NCBI RefSeq assembly: GCF_030150285.1
Contig: NZ_JASLGE010000096.1
Location: forward strand, 1 to 32,486
Reading direction: 5' to 3'
DNA length: 32,486 nucleotides
Source of the DNA: Pseudomonas sp.
GTDB taxonomy: Bacteria > Pseudomonadota > Gammaproteobacteria > Pseudomonadales > Pseudomonadaceae
Position numbers and translations under genes: made by a program. Each line of letters opens with the position of its first letter. The stretch's first letter is position 1. The notes below the pieces were generated by a model. The model was given only the letters and a program-made list of their open reading frames with translations. It had not been told where the DNA came from and did not search any database. Of this stretch, positions 8,030-15,870 are shown piece by piece.

Positions 8030-9456
8030 GTGTGGGGCTGCGTATTGCCCGCGAGGAGTGGCGAGCCTTGTTTCGTGACCGTGTGGCGGTGTTCGGCTTG
8101 GCGCTGCTGACGGTGCTCACGCTGGTTGCCGCGCTCAATGCCTGGGAGCACCAGCGCCACACCAATAGCGAGCGGGCCCGCTATCAGGCGCAAGCCAACC
8201 ATGAATTTGAAACCCAGCCCGATCGTCATCCGCACCGGGTGACACACTTCGGGCATTTTCTGTTCCGACCACTGAACCCGCTGGCCGCCTTTGACCCGGG
8301 TATTGAGGCTTACACCGGCAACACCCTGTTCCTCGAAGCGCATCGCCAGAACAGCGCCAACTTTGGCGATGTGCGCCAGTCTTCGCTGCTGCTGCGCTTT
8401 GGCCAATTGACACCGGCCTTTGTGTTGCAGGTGCTGGCCCCGTTGCTGCTGATTTTTGTAGGCCATGCGGGCGTGGCTCGCGAGCGCGAAACGGGCACGC
8501 TGCGCGTATTGCTGGCCCAGGGCGTGAGCAGTCGCCAACTCGTGCTGGGCAAGCTGATCGCCCTGTCAGGTTTTGCAGGTTTGATGCTGCTGCCCGCGCT
8601 GCTGTCCTTGGGCTGGCTGGCGGCAAGCGGCCAGACCGCCTGGGCGATGGTCGTGTTGCTGGCTGCAGGTTATGCGGCCTGGGTGCTGCTGTGGGCGTTG
8701 GCGGTGGTGTTAGTGTCCAGCCTGTCGTCACGTGGCCGCGATGCGTTGCTGGCGTTGTTGGCGGTCTGGACAGTGTGGGTGATCCTGCTGCCGCGCTGGG
8801 TGCCTGATGTGGCAAACACGACGGTGCCCATGCCAACCCGCTTCGAAAACCAGATTCACGTCGAGCGCGAGTACCAGGCGCTGGGTGACGCGCACAACCC
8901 AGATGATCCCGTGTTTTCGGCGTTTCGCGACAAGGTGTTGAACACCTATGGCGTGTCGCGTATCGAGGACTTGCCGGTGAACTTCAAAGGCCTGGTCGGC
9001 ATGGAAGGCGAGCGCCAGTCAAGCGCGCTGTTTAACCGCTACGCGGCGGCTACCTTTGACCGGCAAGCCCGACAAAGCGCGAGGGTCGATGCGTTCGGCT
9101 GGCTCAGCCCAACGCTGGCATTACGCCGTTTGTCGATGACAGCGGCCGGTACAGACCTGGCCAGTTTCAACGCCTTCCTGGAGCAGGGGGAAACCTACCG
9201 CTACGACTTGGTACAGGGCTTGAACCGGCTGCAGACACACCTATTGGCCTATGCAGACGATACCAACCCCACCCAGCAAAACCGTCTCTCGCACAGCCAC
9301 TGGCAGGCGTTCCCTGCGTTTCAATTGAGCGGTGCAACAACGGCTCAAACGTTGCAACGAGCGCTGCCGGCAGGTGCCATCCTGCTGCTGTGGCTGGCGG
9401 CGTTAGCGATCTTGACTGGGTGTGTGGCGAGTCGACTGGGAAGGGCTGCGCGATGA
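8026..9456 (+). CDS. ABC-2 exporter permease, DUF3526 type (first)
   Basis: This 476-residue inner-membrane protein has an early hydrophobic helix at about residues 22-40 (VAVFGLALLTVLTLVAALNA) and then a large periplasmic-looking domain. The helix cluster between about 125 and 260 includes the ERETGTLRVLLAQGVSSRQL amphipathic motif characteristic of ABC-2 permeases. A second soluble stretch follows, and a last helix lies near 450-470. This fits DUF3526-family permeases. It starts as ATGA overlapping the ATPase and its own stop overlaps the second permease ATG. The substrate cannot be told from sequence. Confidence 0.8.
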   Translation: MSVGLRIAREEWRALFRDRVAVFGLALLTVLTLVAALNAWEHQRHTNSERARYQAQANHEFETQPDRHPHRVTHFGHFLFRPLNPLAAFDPGIEAYTGNTLFLEAHRQNSANFGDVRQSSLLLRFGQLTPAFVLQVLAPLLLIFVGHAGVARERETGTLRVLLAQGVSSRQLVLGKLIALSGFAGLMLLPALLSLGWLAASGQTAWAMVVLLAAGYAAWVLLWALAVVLVSSLSSRGRDALLALLAVWTVWVILLPRWVPDVANTTVPMPTRFENQIHVEREYQALGDAHNPDDPVFSAFRDKVLNTYGVSRIEDLPVNFKGLVGMEGERQSSALFNRYAAATFDRQARQSARVDAFGWLSPTLALRRLSMTAAGTDLASFNAFLEQGETYRYDLVQGLNRLQTHLLAYADDTNPTQQNRLSHSHWQAFPAFQLSGATTAQTLQRALPAGAILLLWLAALAILTGCVASRLGRAAR

Positions 9457-10811
9457 AGTGGTTAGAACACGAAGTGCGGCTGTTGCTGCGTTCGCGGCTG
9501 TCGAGGGTGGCCCTGCTGTTGCTGCTGGGTCTCACGGTGTTGGCGGTGTGGTCGGGCTTGCAGGACGTCGAGCGTCAGCAGCAAACGATTGCCCGTTTGG
9601 CACCGCTGCATGAACAGGATGGGGCGGCGATTGCTGCCCGGTATGCGCAGAGCTCCGATGCCGGCTACCCGGCGTATTACAGCTTTTACAGCACCTGGGA
9701 TCCGCCGCGTGAAGCGGCGTTCCTGGCGGTGGGGTTGCGCGATGTCACGCCTTACGCGCTGCGCATACGGGCCCTGGGTTTGCAGGCGCAACTCTATGAG
9801 GGCGAAGTGTTCAACCCTGAACTGGCGCTGCCGGGGCGGTTTGATTTTGCTTTCGTGCTGATCTATCTGGTGCCATTGTTCGTTATTGCGCTGCTGCACG
9901 ACCTGATCTCGGGTGAACGCCAGGCAGGGCGGTTGCGCTTGCTGATGTCGTTGCCCGACAGCGCTCGGCTATGGCAACGCCGCGTCGCGCTGCGCTACCT
10001 GCTGCTATTGGCCTGCCTCACACTGCCGGTATTGGCCGGTGCGGCGGTGTCCGGCACTGCAGCCGGCACGGTTGCCTTGGTGTTGGCGATAGTGGCGAGT
10101 TATCTGGCGTTTTGGGTGGGGTTGTCGCTGGTGATTGCCACCGGCGGCTGGCGTTCAGTCGCCAATGCCACCGCGCTGATGGGGGCTTGGGCATTGCTGA
10201 CGCTGGTGCTGCCAACATTGGCCAATGTGGCCTTGACGCGTCAGATTCCTGTGCACCAGGGGGTCGACCTGATGCTGGCACAGCGCCAAGCGATTCATGG
10301 TGCCTGGGAGGTTCCACGAGAGGAAACGATGCAGCGTTTTTTCGTCAGCCATCCCGAATGGCAGGCCACTGCACCGTTGTCGGCCGGTTTCAACTGGAAA
10401 TGGTACTTCGCCTTCCAGCAACTGGGCGACGAGAGCGTGGCCAAGCAGGTGCAGGCCTATCGCGAAGGGTTACAGGCGCGCCAGACGTGGACAGAACGGC
10501 TTGGCTGGGTGCTGCCTGGCGTGGGAGCCCAGGCGGCCCTGCACCGTGCCGCCGATACGGACTTGCTGGCGCAACTTGCCTACCAGGATCAGATCACGGC
10601 CTTCCATCGTCAGATCCGCCACTTTTATTACCCGTACCTGTTCAATGGCCAGCCGTTCGGTACAGACGACTTTGCCAAGCAGCCGAGTTTTACACCGCGT
10701 GCCGCCCAGGGCGCATCCCTTGTCGGCTCGCTCTGCGCACTGTTTGCCCTGGCAGGGCTGGTGTGTTGGCTGGGTATTCGGCGTTTTAAACGCCTGCCCT
10801 CGGCGGGATAA
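9453..10811 (+). CDS. ABC-2 exporter permease, DUF3526 type (second)
   Basis: This 452-residue membrane protein is a distant paralogue of the preceding permease, with the same plan: helix near residues 17-36, extracytoplasmic domain, then a helix cluster that begins with FDFAFVLIYLVPLFVIALL and includes GERQAGRLRLLMSLPDSARL, the counterpart of the ABC-2 coupling motif. The large loop between about 275 and 415 has several aromatic residues, including HFYYPYLFNGQPFG. ATGA overlap with the upstream gene implies a heterodimeric permease made with it. The operon ends here. A REP pair follows about 50 bases later. Confidence 0.8.
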   Translation: MKWLEHEVRLLLRSRLSRVALLLLLGLTVLAVWSGLQDVERQQQTIARLAPLHEQDGAAIAARYAQSSDAGYPAYYSFYSTWDPPREAAFLAVGLRDVTPYALRIRALGLQAQLYEGEVFNPELALPGRFDFAFVLIYLVPLFVIALLHDLISGERQAGRLRLLMSLPDSARLWQRRVALRYLLLLACLTLPVLAGAAVSGTAAGTVALVLAIVASYLAFWVGLSLVIATGGWRSVANATALMGAWALLTLVLPTLANVALTRQIPVHQGVDLMLAQRQAIHGAWEVPREETMQRFFVSHPEWQATAPLSAGFNWKWYFAFQQLGDESVAKQVQAYREGLQARQTWTERLGWVLPGVGAQAALHRAADTDLLAQLAYQDQITAFHRQIRHFYYPYLFNGQPFGTDDFAKQPSFTPRAAQGASLVGSLCALFALAGLVCWLGIRRFKRLPSAG

Positions 10812-10860
10812 ACGCTACTAAAAGAGGATGATCGCGCGGACCACGCTGTTGTGGAAACGC

Positions 10861-10927
10861 CTGTAGGAACGAGCTTGCTCGTGAGCTTTTGGTCGTTAAA
10901 AGATCACGAGAAAGCTCGTTCCTACAG
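10861..10927. repeat. Inverted pair of Pseudomonas REP elements
   Basis: Two 24-base arms, 10861-10884 and 10904-10927, are inverted copies with a single mismatch, separated by 19 bases. Each begins CTGTAGGAACGAGCTT, a form close to the very common REP sequence of fluorescent pseudomonads (known family, from memory). Such pairs are spread by RAYT transposases and often sit between genes, where they can stabilise or end transcripts. This one lies between the exporter operon and a convergent SDR gene. Confidence 0.85.
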
Positions 10928-11031
10928 ATGATTTGGATCCTTAATAAGCTGCATTAAAACGAGGCCGATGGGGCCCATCCAGGCGGTTCCAGGGAACCTC
11001 TCCTGAGTGAGCCCAAGGCCTTGGCAGGCGG

Positions 11032-11805
11032 TCAGGCAATCGAGTAACCGCCGTCGATCAGTACGCCGTGGCCAGAGACAAAGGACGCGTCATCCGAGGC
11101 GAGGAAGGCGACCACGGTGGCGATTTCGGCCGCCGCACCTGCCCGGCCGGGCACGGTTGAGGCCGCGAAGGCGTCCTTCGCTTCGGTGCTTGGCCAGATG
11201 CGATCCTGGAACGGTGTGTCGATGATGCCGGGGTTGACCGCGTTGACGCGCACGCCCTGTTTGAATAGCTCAATTGACGCCGTTTTGGTCAGGCCGAGTA
11301 CGGCATGCTTGCTGGCAATGTAGAGACCCGCATTGGCGAACCCGATGACACCGCCCATGGACGCATTGTTGATAATCGTGCCGCTACCTTGTTCCAGCAT
11401 GGCTTTGGCCTGGTGCTTCATGGACCAGAACACCCCGCGGACATTGGCATTGAAAATCGTCTCGTAGGTGTCGTTGGTCTGCTCGATAAACGGCGAGAAC
11501 GTGCCCTCGGTGCCCGCATTATTGAAGGCAATATCGATGCGGCCGTAGGTCGAGATCGTCTTGGCAACCAGATCGATCACCTCCTGTTCGACGTTGATAT
11601 CCGCGACGACGGCGGTGGCTTCGTGACCAGCGCCTTTGATTTCGGCGACAAGCGCTTCAAGCTCGACTTGACGGCGTGCGCTGGCGACAACTTTAGCCCC
11701 GCGCCGGGCAAGTTCGAGTGCAGTGGCGCGGCCGATCCCGGAACTTGCGCCTGTCACCAGCGCAACTTTACCGGTGAGTGTTTGAGGAACGTTGGAAGTA
11801 TTCAT
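11032..11805 (-). CDS. Short-chain dehydrogenase/reductase (classical SDR)
   Basis: This is a 257-residue NAD(P)-dependent oxidoreductase of the classical SDR type. The cofactor motif TGASSGIG is at 18-25, NNAG at 95-98, and YIASK supplies the catalytic Tyr and Lys. The C-terminus, GHGVLIDGGYSIA, is typical. Arg residues after the second strand (SARR at 42-45) suggest a preference for NADPH. The ATG at 11805 is chosen because it gives the normal N-terminus and is preceded by AAGAGAAA; a start at 11826 would add seven unusual residues. It stands alone and is divergent from the LprI-like gene. The substrate is unknown. Confidence 0.85.
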   Translation of the reverse strand: MNTSNVPQTLTGKVALVTGASSGIGRATALELARRGAKVVASARRQVELEALVAEIKGAGHEATAVVADINVEQEVIDLVAKTISTYGRIDIAFNNAGTEGTFSPFIEQTNDTYETIFNANVRGVFWSMKHQAKAMLEQGSGTIINNASMGGVIGFANAGLYIASKHAVLGLTKTASIELFKQGVRVNAVNPGIIDTPFQDRIWPSTEAKDAFAASTVPGRAGAAAEIATVVAFLASDDASFVSGHGVLIDGGYSIA

Positions 11806-12002
11806 AAGTTTCTCTTGAATCAGCAATGTGATGGGGCGAATAAAAGATCAGGGCTCTTTCTGTTTTAGTTAGGTCAACGAGAGTGCCGTGCACGGTGAAG
11901 CGACTTTTAGATACAGGCCCCCTAAGGAGCACTGATTACTTTGCTCTTGTCGCAGTGGCGATATAAAGTCTGCCCGACATACCTTATGGCAGGACCTATC
12001 GA

Positions 12003-12398
12003 ATGCGCGCGCTTTTATTTATTGTGACGTTGTTGAGTTTTACCGGTTTGGCGTATGGCGCGGATCACTGTGATTCGGCCATGACGCAGGGTCAGTTAAA
12101 TGACTGTTCGGCACGTGCTTACCGTGACGCGGACGCCCAGTTGAATACGGTTTATAAACACATCATGGGCCGGCTCGATACACAGCCCGACAGGGCTCAA
12201 CACCTCAAGTCGGCGCAGCGCGCATGGGTCAAGTTCCGCGACGCGGAGTGTCAGTTCGTTGCCGATAGAACCGCAGGCGGATCAATCCAACCCATGGTCA
12301 TCAGTGCGTGCCTGGGCAGCCTGACCCGTGCGAGAACCGCACAGTTAGACCGATATACACAGTGCAACGAAGGCGATGTCAGTTGCCCGCTCCCGTAG
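12003..12398 (+). CDS. Secreted LprI/DUF1311-family protein
   Basis: The 131-residue product has a signal peptide of about 19 residues (ending LAYG, before ADHC). The mature domain matches the DUF1311/LprI family: CSARAYRDADAQLNTVYKHI followed by LKSAQRAWVKFRDAEC. Six cysteines in the mature part probably form disulphides in the periplasm. Members of this family include lysozyme inhibitors, but many have no tested role, so the function is only suggested. AGGA lies 9 bases before the ATG. Upstream, TTGCTC (11941) and TATAAA (11962) are 15 bases apart and could be a weak sigma-70 promoter. The gene is convergent with the MdaB-like gene and only 15 bases from it. Confidence 0.8.
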   Translation: MRALLFIVTLLSFTGLAYGADHCDSAMTQGQLNDCSARAYRDADAQLNTVYKHIMGRLDTQPDRAQHLKSAQRAWVKFRDAECQFVADRTAGGSIQPMVISACLGSLTRARTAQLDRYTQCNEGDVSCPLP

Positions 12399-12413
12399 CC
12401 AGCGGTTTTCCTG

Positions 12414-13064
12414 TTAAACAGCGGTGTGCGCACGTGGCGATGGGGGTGAATCGCCCGTTTCGTGCACCGGCAGTGGAAAGTGCTGTGCCAAGTGATCTCG
12501 AAGGCGCTCGATATCCTGGGCGATTTTCGGGTCTTTGATGACGTTGAAACACGAGAACGCCGGTAGCGTTTCTGCCCCACAGAACCGGTAATTGGTGGTG
12601 TTGGCGATCATCACGTCGTCAACGGACTTTGCGCCAAACAGGTATTGGCGCTCGTCATCAAACGCGGCCAGAGGAGCATTCCAGGTCAAGGACAACATGT
12701 ATTGCTTGCCCTGCATCAGGCCTCCCGTGCCGTATTGTTTGGCGGGGTCGTTGCGAGTTCGGCCATCGTCGACGATCAGGCGTTTCTGAAGTAGCCCAGC
12801 GGTGAATATTTCATCGGCATACTTTTTGTACAACCACGGCGCACCAAACCAATGAATGGGCGTTTGCAAAAAGATAATGTCTGCCCATACATGCTTTTCA
12901 ACTTCCTCGTCGATGTTATAGCCGCGCTCAATAATCGTTGTTTTAACCTCGTAGCCCCGGTGTTCCATGACGTCCTGAATAACGTGGGCCATGGTGTCGT
13001 TAAGTTCGCCTTTGGAGAAGTCTTCATATAATTGGAACGCGTTTATAATCAACACTTTTTTCAT
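12414..13064 (-). CDS. NAD(P)H-quinone reductase, MdaB-like flavodoxin fold
   Basis: This 216-residue protein begins KKVLIINAFQLYEDFSKGEL, a flavodoxin-fold FMN/FAD site. It continues with the family block FLQTPIHWFGAPWLYKKYAD and GTGGLMQGKQYMLSLTWNAP, which are strong MdaB signatures. MdaB enzymes reduce quinones by two electrons with NADPH and protect against electrophilic and oxidative stress. GAGG lies 8 bases before the second of two adjacent ATGs, so I take 13064; 13067 is equally possible in practice. The AraC_N regulator encoded just upstream on the same strand is a plausible controller. The last 20 residues are Pro/Ser-rich and atypical for the family. Confidence 0.85.
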   Translation of the reverse strand: MKKVLIINAFQLYEDFSKGELNDTMAHVIQDVMEHRGYEVKTTIIERGYNIDEEVEKHVWADIIFLQTPIHWFGAPWLYKKYADEIFTAGLLQKRLIVDDGRTRNDPAKQYGTGGLMQGKQYMLSLTWNAPLAAFDDERQYLFGAKSVDDVMIANTTNYRFCGAETLPAFSCFNVIKDPKIAQDIERLRDHLAQHFPLPVHETGDSPPSPRAHTAV

Positions 13065-13324
13065 CATAATCCTCGATAGTCTCGCGGTGTTCACACTGGG
13101 CGTTTTGAGTGTAAAGCCAAGGTCGCTTTGAACGTGCCGATATAAAGCAGTGTTCAGGTGCAAACCCGGCTTCAGGCTTGACGTCCATTATTCGTGAATA
13201 ACGCCGGGCCCGGCTGTCTGTTCTTCCGAAGAGAGTGCACAAAAATCCGAATCACTCATCTGATCTTCAGTGGGCGGTGGTAGAGCAGTGAGCAGGCAGG
13301 CGCGTCACCCCCGTGGTGGCGCAA

Positions 13325-14293
13325 TCAAACCGAGTCGCTGCGCAGCCGCGCGGCATCTTGAATCGGCGGTGCTCCGAACAGGCGTTTGTATTCGCGATGG
13401 AACTGCGACAGGTTTTCGTAGCCCACCGCTGACGCCACCACACCCAGGTCACCCGGTCGTTTTATCAGGAGCCGGCGTGCTTCAAGCAACCTGAGGCGCT
13501 TTTGGTATTGCAGCGGGCTCATCGCGGTCGCTTCCTTGAAGTGCTGGTGCAGCGAGGAAACGCTCATATTCACATGGCTGGCCAGTGCATCAATGCTGAT
13601 GGGCCCGGCATAGTGTGTTTTGATCCATTCGACCGCCTTGCTGACTTTGAAGGCACGGCTATCCGCAACCAGGGTATGGCGCAGCCTCATGCCCTGGCTG
13701 CTCATCAGCAGGCGATACAGGATCTCCTGCTCGATCAAGGGGGCCAGGGTCGGAATATGCTTGGGGGTGTTGAGCAGGCGCGCCAGGCGCCAGGTGGCCT
13801 CCAGCAGTTCGGCAGGGAGAGGGCTGAGGCTGATACCCAAGCCTGCTGGCGGCTCGTCAGGCGGCGGAAGGTCGTGCGAAGCGACGATGTCTGCGACTTT
13901 CTGCATGTCTATTTCCATCGCAAAACACAGGTAGGGTGCTTCTGGGCTCGCCTGCGTAACCCGGCCGATCACGGGCATGTCCAGCGAGGTGACCAGGCAA
14001 TGCTTCGTGTCGTAGCTATAAGACGCGTCGCCCACCGTGACCGTTTTCGCGCCTTGTGCCGCGAAGATGAGTGCGACCTTGGTAAAGGCCGATTCTTCCT
14101 TTGCCGGGGTGCTGAAACGGTGGAAGGTTAAGGACGCAATAGCCGTGTGATGAATGCCGTCAATCGGCGCAAAACGCGCGATGAGCGTTGCCAGATCGTT
14201 GGACAGCGCATCAGGGGACGCGGGGTTGGGCGGTGTGAAATCCGGGAATGCCATGTTTGATAAGCCAGTTAATGTGTCATGTGAATTATCCAT
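13325..14293 (-). CDS. AraC-family regulator with AraC_N domain (YqhC-like)
   Basis: The 322-residue protein has an N-terminal AraC_N-type sensor: ALIFAAQGAKTVTVGDASYS, YDTKHCLVTSLDMPVIG and the following YLCFAMEIDMQKV. A C-terminal pair of helix-turn-helix motifs follows at about 225-315 (ISIDALASHVNMSVSSLHQHF; PGDLGVVASAVGYENLSQFH; REYKRLFG). This architecture is shared with YqhC, which senses aldehydes in E. coli. An MdaB-like reductase gene lies downstream on the same strand after 260 bases, so control of an electrophile response is a reasonable inference. A second ATG after LSN (14254) is an alternative start. Confidence 0.85.
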   Translation of the reverse strand: MDNSHDTLTGLSNMAFPDFTPPNPASPDALSNDLATLIARFAPIDGIHHTAIASLTFHRFSTPAKEESAFTKVALIFAAQGAKTVTVGDASYSYDTKHCLVTSLDMPVIGRVTQASPEAPYLCFAMEIDMQKVADIVASHDLPPPDEPPAGLGISLSPLPAELLEATWRLARLLNTPKHIPTLAPLIEQEILYRLLMSSQGMRLRHTLVADSRAFKVSKAVEWIKTHYAGPISIDALASHVNMSVSSLHQHFKEATAMSPLQYQKRLRLLEARRLLIKRPGDLGVVASAVGYENLSQFHREYKRLFGAPPIQDAARLRSDSV

Positions 14294-14392
14294 GGATTAC
14301 CTGCATCGGGTATTCCAACCGCCACGATTCGGATCATCGTACACAGATTACGCATTATCGTAGAGCCAGGCTGCACGGAACCGCCGGCCCAT

Positions 14393-15421
14393 TCATTTGC
14401 GAAACCTGAGCGTAGTCGAAGGGGCTTCACCGAAGCGTTTTTTGTACTCCTGGGAAAAACGCCCCAGGTGGGCAAAGCCCCATTTGAAGGCGATGTCGGT
14501 GACTGACGCGTCATGGCTGTGTGTGCTCAGTTCAAGGTGGACCTGTTCCAGCCTGAGGTTGCGCAAGTAAGCCATGGGGGTGGTCCCGCAGAAGTCGCGG
14601 AAACCGGTAAACAGCGTGCGCACGCTGACGCCGGCGTGTTCGGCCAGTTGTTCGATGCTCAGGGCCTGATGCGCGTGTGCCCGCATGTATTCTTCGGTCT
14701 TTTTGACAAAATAAGGCAAGAGCGTTTTGGGTTTGCTGGCGTCCTCCAGCTGTTGCTTGAGGCTGTTGGGCTGGCCGTAGACCAATGCATTGATCAGCGC
14801 CGACTCGAACTGTTTGAGCACTAAAGCGTGATGCAGCGGGTGTTCGCTCAGCGTGATGGCATCTGCCAGCATTGTGATGAGCTGGAGAAGGTAGTTGCCC
14901 CCCGGCGTGGTCAGGTCGAGCTCGGGCTGAAACGCCAGTGAGCGGTCGATCACATGCCCAAGGTGCTGCGCGCAATGGTATTCCACCTCACTGCGTTCAA
15001 TGCGCAGCGCCAGTTGAGGGGCGTTGGCTTCCCAGCACATCGCTAACGGCAAGTGCGGGGAGATCAGCGAGGCTTTGTGCGGCGAAGAGATAAATTCGTG
15101 ATCGCCGCATTTGATCTGCGCCTGGCCACAGATGGGGATCTGGATCAAAAAGAAATCTTCCAGCCGGCCCGGGTCTATATAGACCCGGGCACCGTATTCC
15201 AGCCTGTTCAAGGACAAGCGCCCACGATGGACGTGGTGCATACGGGCACTGATGCGGTCAGTGCCTTCCATACAACGCAGGTCGTGTGTGGTGAACACAC
15301 TGCTGACGCCTTCACGTATGGCGTTCAGGTCATTGAGAAGAAACAACTGGTTGTTTGGCGTAAATAACGAAGCGCTGTCAAAGAGGTTATCGCAACGCTT
15401 TGGAGTGAGATTCTGGTTCAT
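14393..15421 (-). CDS. XylS-like AraC-family regulator, likely activator of the divergent oxygenase operon
   Basis: The 342-residue protein has an N-terminal effector domain of the AraC_binding_2 type and a C-terminal AraC/XylS DNA-binding domain at about 245-342. The latter includes LSIEQLAEHAGVSVRTLFTG and the motif WGFAHLGRFSQEYKKRFGEA followed by PSTTLR. That ending is very close to XylS and its relatives, which respond to aromatic acids. GAGG five bases before the ATG supports the start at 15421. It is divergent from the SDR/StyA/StyB/SphA operon, and four XylS-type boxes lie in the shared gap, so it is the probable regulator. The inducer is unknown. Confidence 0.87.
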   Translation of the reverse strand: MNQNLTPKRCDNLFDSASLFTPNNQLFLLNDLNAIREGVSSVFTTHDLRCMEGTDRISARMHHVHRGRLSLNRLEYGARVYIDPGRLEDFFLIQIPICGQAQIKCGDHEFISSPHKASLISPHLPLAMCWEANAPQLALRIERSEVEYHCAQHLGHVIDRSLAFQPELDLTTPGGNYLLQLITMLADAITLSEHPLHHALVLKQFESALINALVYGQPNSLKQQLEDASKPKTLLPYFVKKTEEYMRAHAHQALSIEQLAEHAGVSVRTLFTGFRDFCGTTPMAYLRNLRLEQVHLELSTHSHDASVTDIAFKWGFAHLGRFSQEYKKRFGEAPSTTLRFRK

Positions 15422-15480
15422 GGTCGCCTCACTTGATGCACGGTTTCAAGGCATGGCGCACAGGAGTGTTACCGCGGATT

Positions 15481-15515
15481 TGCAGGATTCGGATAGTCGC
15501 CGCAGTCGTCGGATA
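15481..15515 (+). promoter_or_regulatory. Tandem XylS-type operator pair, regulator-proximal
   Basis: Two direct copies of YGCA-N6-GGATA lie at 15481-15495 (TGCAGGATTCGGATA) and 15501-15515 (CGCAGTCGTCGGATA), exactly 20 bases apart. The consensus TGCA-N6-GGNTA in tandem is the known XylS site at the TOL Pm promoter, where the period is 21 bases. The pair begins 60 bases from the regulator ATG, so it could serve autoregulation, or act as an upstream site for the operon. No clear -10 element follows on the + strand. Confidence 0.65.
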
Positions 15516-15667
15516 GCCTGGGTGCATGTCTGTTTCTTTTTGTGCCCTCGACGGGGTCTGTTACCTGCCAAAGCAATGGACATGCCATGTAGGGGCCTGT
15601 TGTGTGAGCGGCAGGTGGCGGGCACTTGAGGGTGTGTTTTCCGGTGTTGTTGCCTTTTTTAACTTCC

Positions 15668-15702
15668 CGCATGCCACGGACAGGCGTCGCATTCAGCGGA
15701 TA
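15668..15702 (+). promoter_or_regulatory. Tandem XylS-type operator pair at the operon promoter
   Basis: Two direct copies lie at 15668-15682 (CGCATGCCACGGACA) and 15688-15702 (CGCATTCAGCGGATA), again exactly 20 bases apart and on the same strand as the first pair. The second copy is a full match to YGCA-N6-GGATA; the first has GGACA. If its end corresponds to -35 as in Pm, the -10 region falls at about 15725-15730, where CACTAT (15724-15729) is found. Confidence 0.65.
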
Positions 15703-15723
15703 GTCGGCCTGTGCAAACCTGCG

Positions 15724-15729
15724 CACTAT
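15724..15729 (+). promoter_or_regulatory. Possible -10 element of the oxygenase operon
   Basis: CACTAT lies 21 bases after the last XylS-type box, the position expected for the -10 element of a XylS-dependent promoter that lacks a normal -35. The hexamer is a poor consensus match, as in activator-dependent promoters. It would place the transcript start near 15736. Confidence 0.35.
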
Positions 15730-15765
15730 CGGCTCCAACGTTCCTTGAACCCTTGGAGAATCGAA

Positions 15766-15870
15766 ATGACAGGTCAGAAGTTGCAGGATGAATGGCTGCC
15801 TTCCATGGCGTTGATGCCACGTTGGGTTTTTTGCCCAGGCGAGTCGGTGCAAGGGGGCAGCCATGTTTGA
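15766..15870 (+). CDS. Short ORF (34 codons) overlapping the SDR start, possible leader peptide
   Basis: The ATG is preceded by GGAGAA at a spacing of 5 bases, a better ribosome site than that of many genes here. The frame ends inside the following SDR gene, overlapping its ATG by 8 bases, so translation could be coupled. The peptide begins MTGQKLQDEWLPSMALMPRW and has two cysteine-free hydrophobic patches but no signal peptide; I do not recognise it. It may be a leader that couples translation, or a chance ORF. Confidence 0.35.
   Translation: MTGQKLQDEWLPSMALMPRWVFCPGESVQGGSHV

Larger units (their letters stand above)
15422..15862. promoter_or_regulatory. Regulatory gap between the XylS-like regulator and the SDR/StyA operon
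   Basis: This 441-base stretch holds no full-length gene. It contains two tandem pairs of XylS-type boxes (15481-15515 and 15668-15702), a possible -10 element CACTAT at 15724-15729, and a short ORF with its own ribosome site from 15766. The rest shows nothing I can assign. Confidence 0.7.

Noticed and set aside
15526..15765. Upstream extension of the short ORF before the SDR gene
   Set aside because: The longer frame crosses the predicted operator pair and -10 region and has no ribosome site; only the part from 15766 has one.
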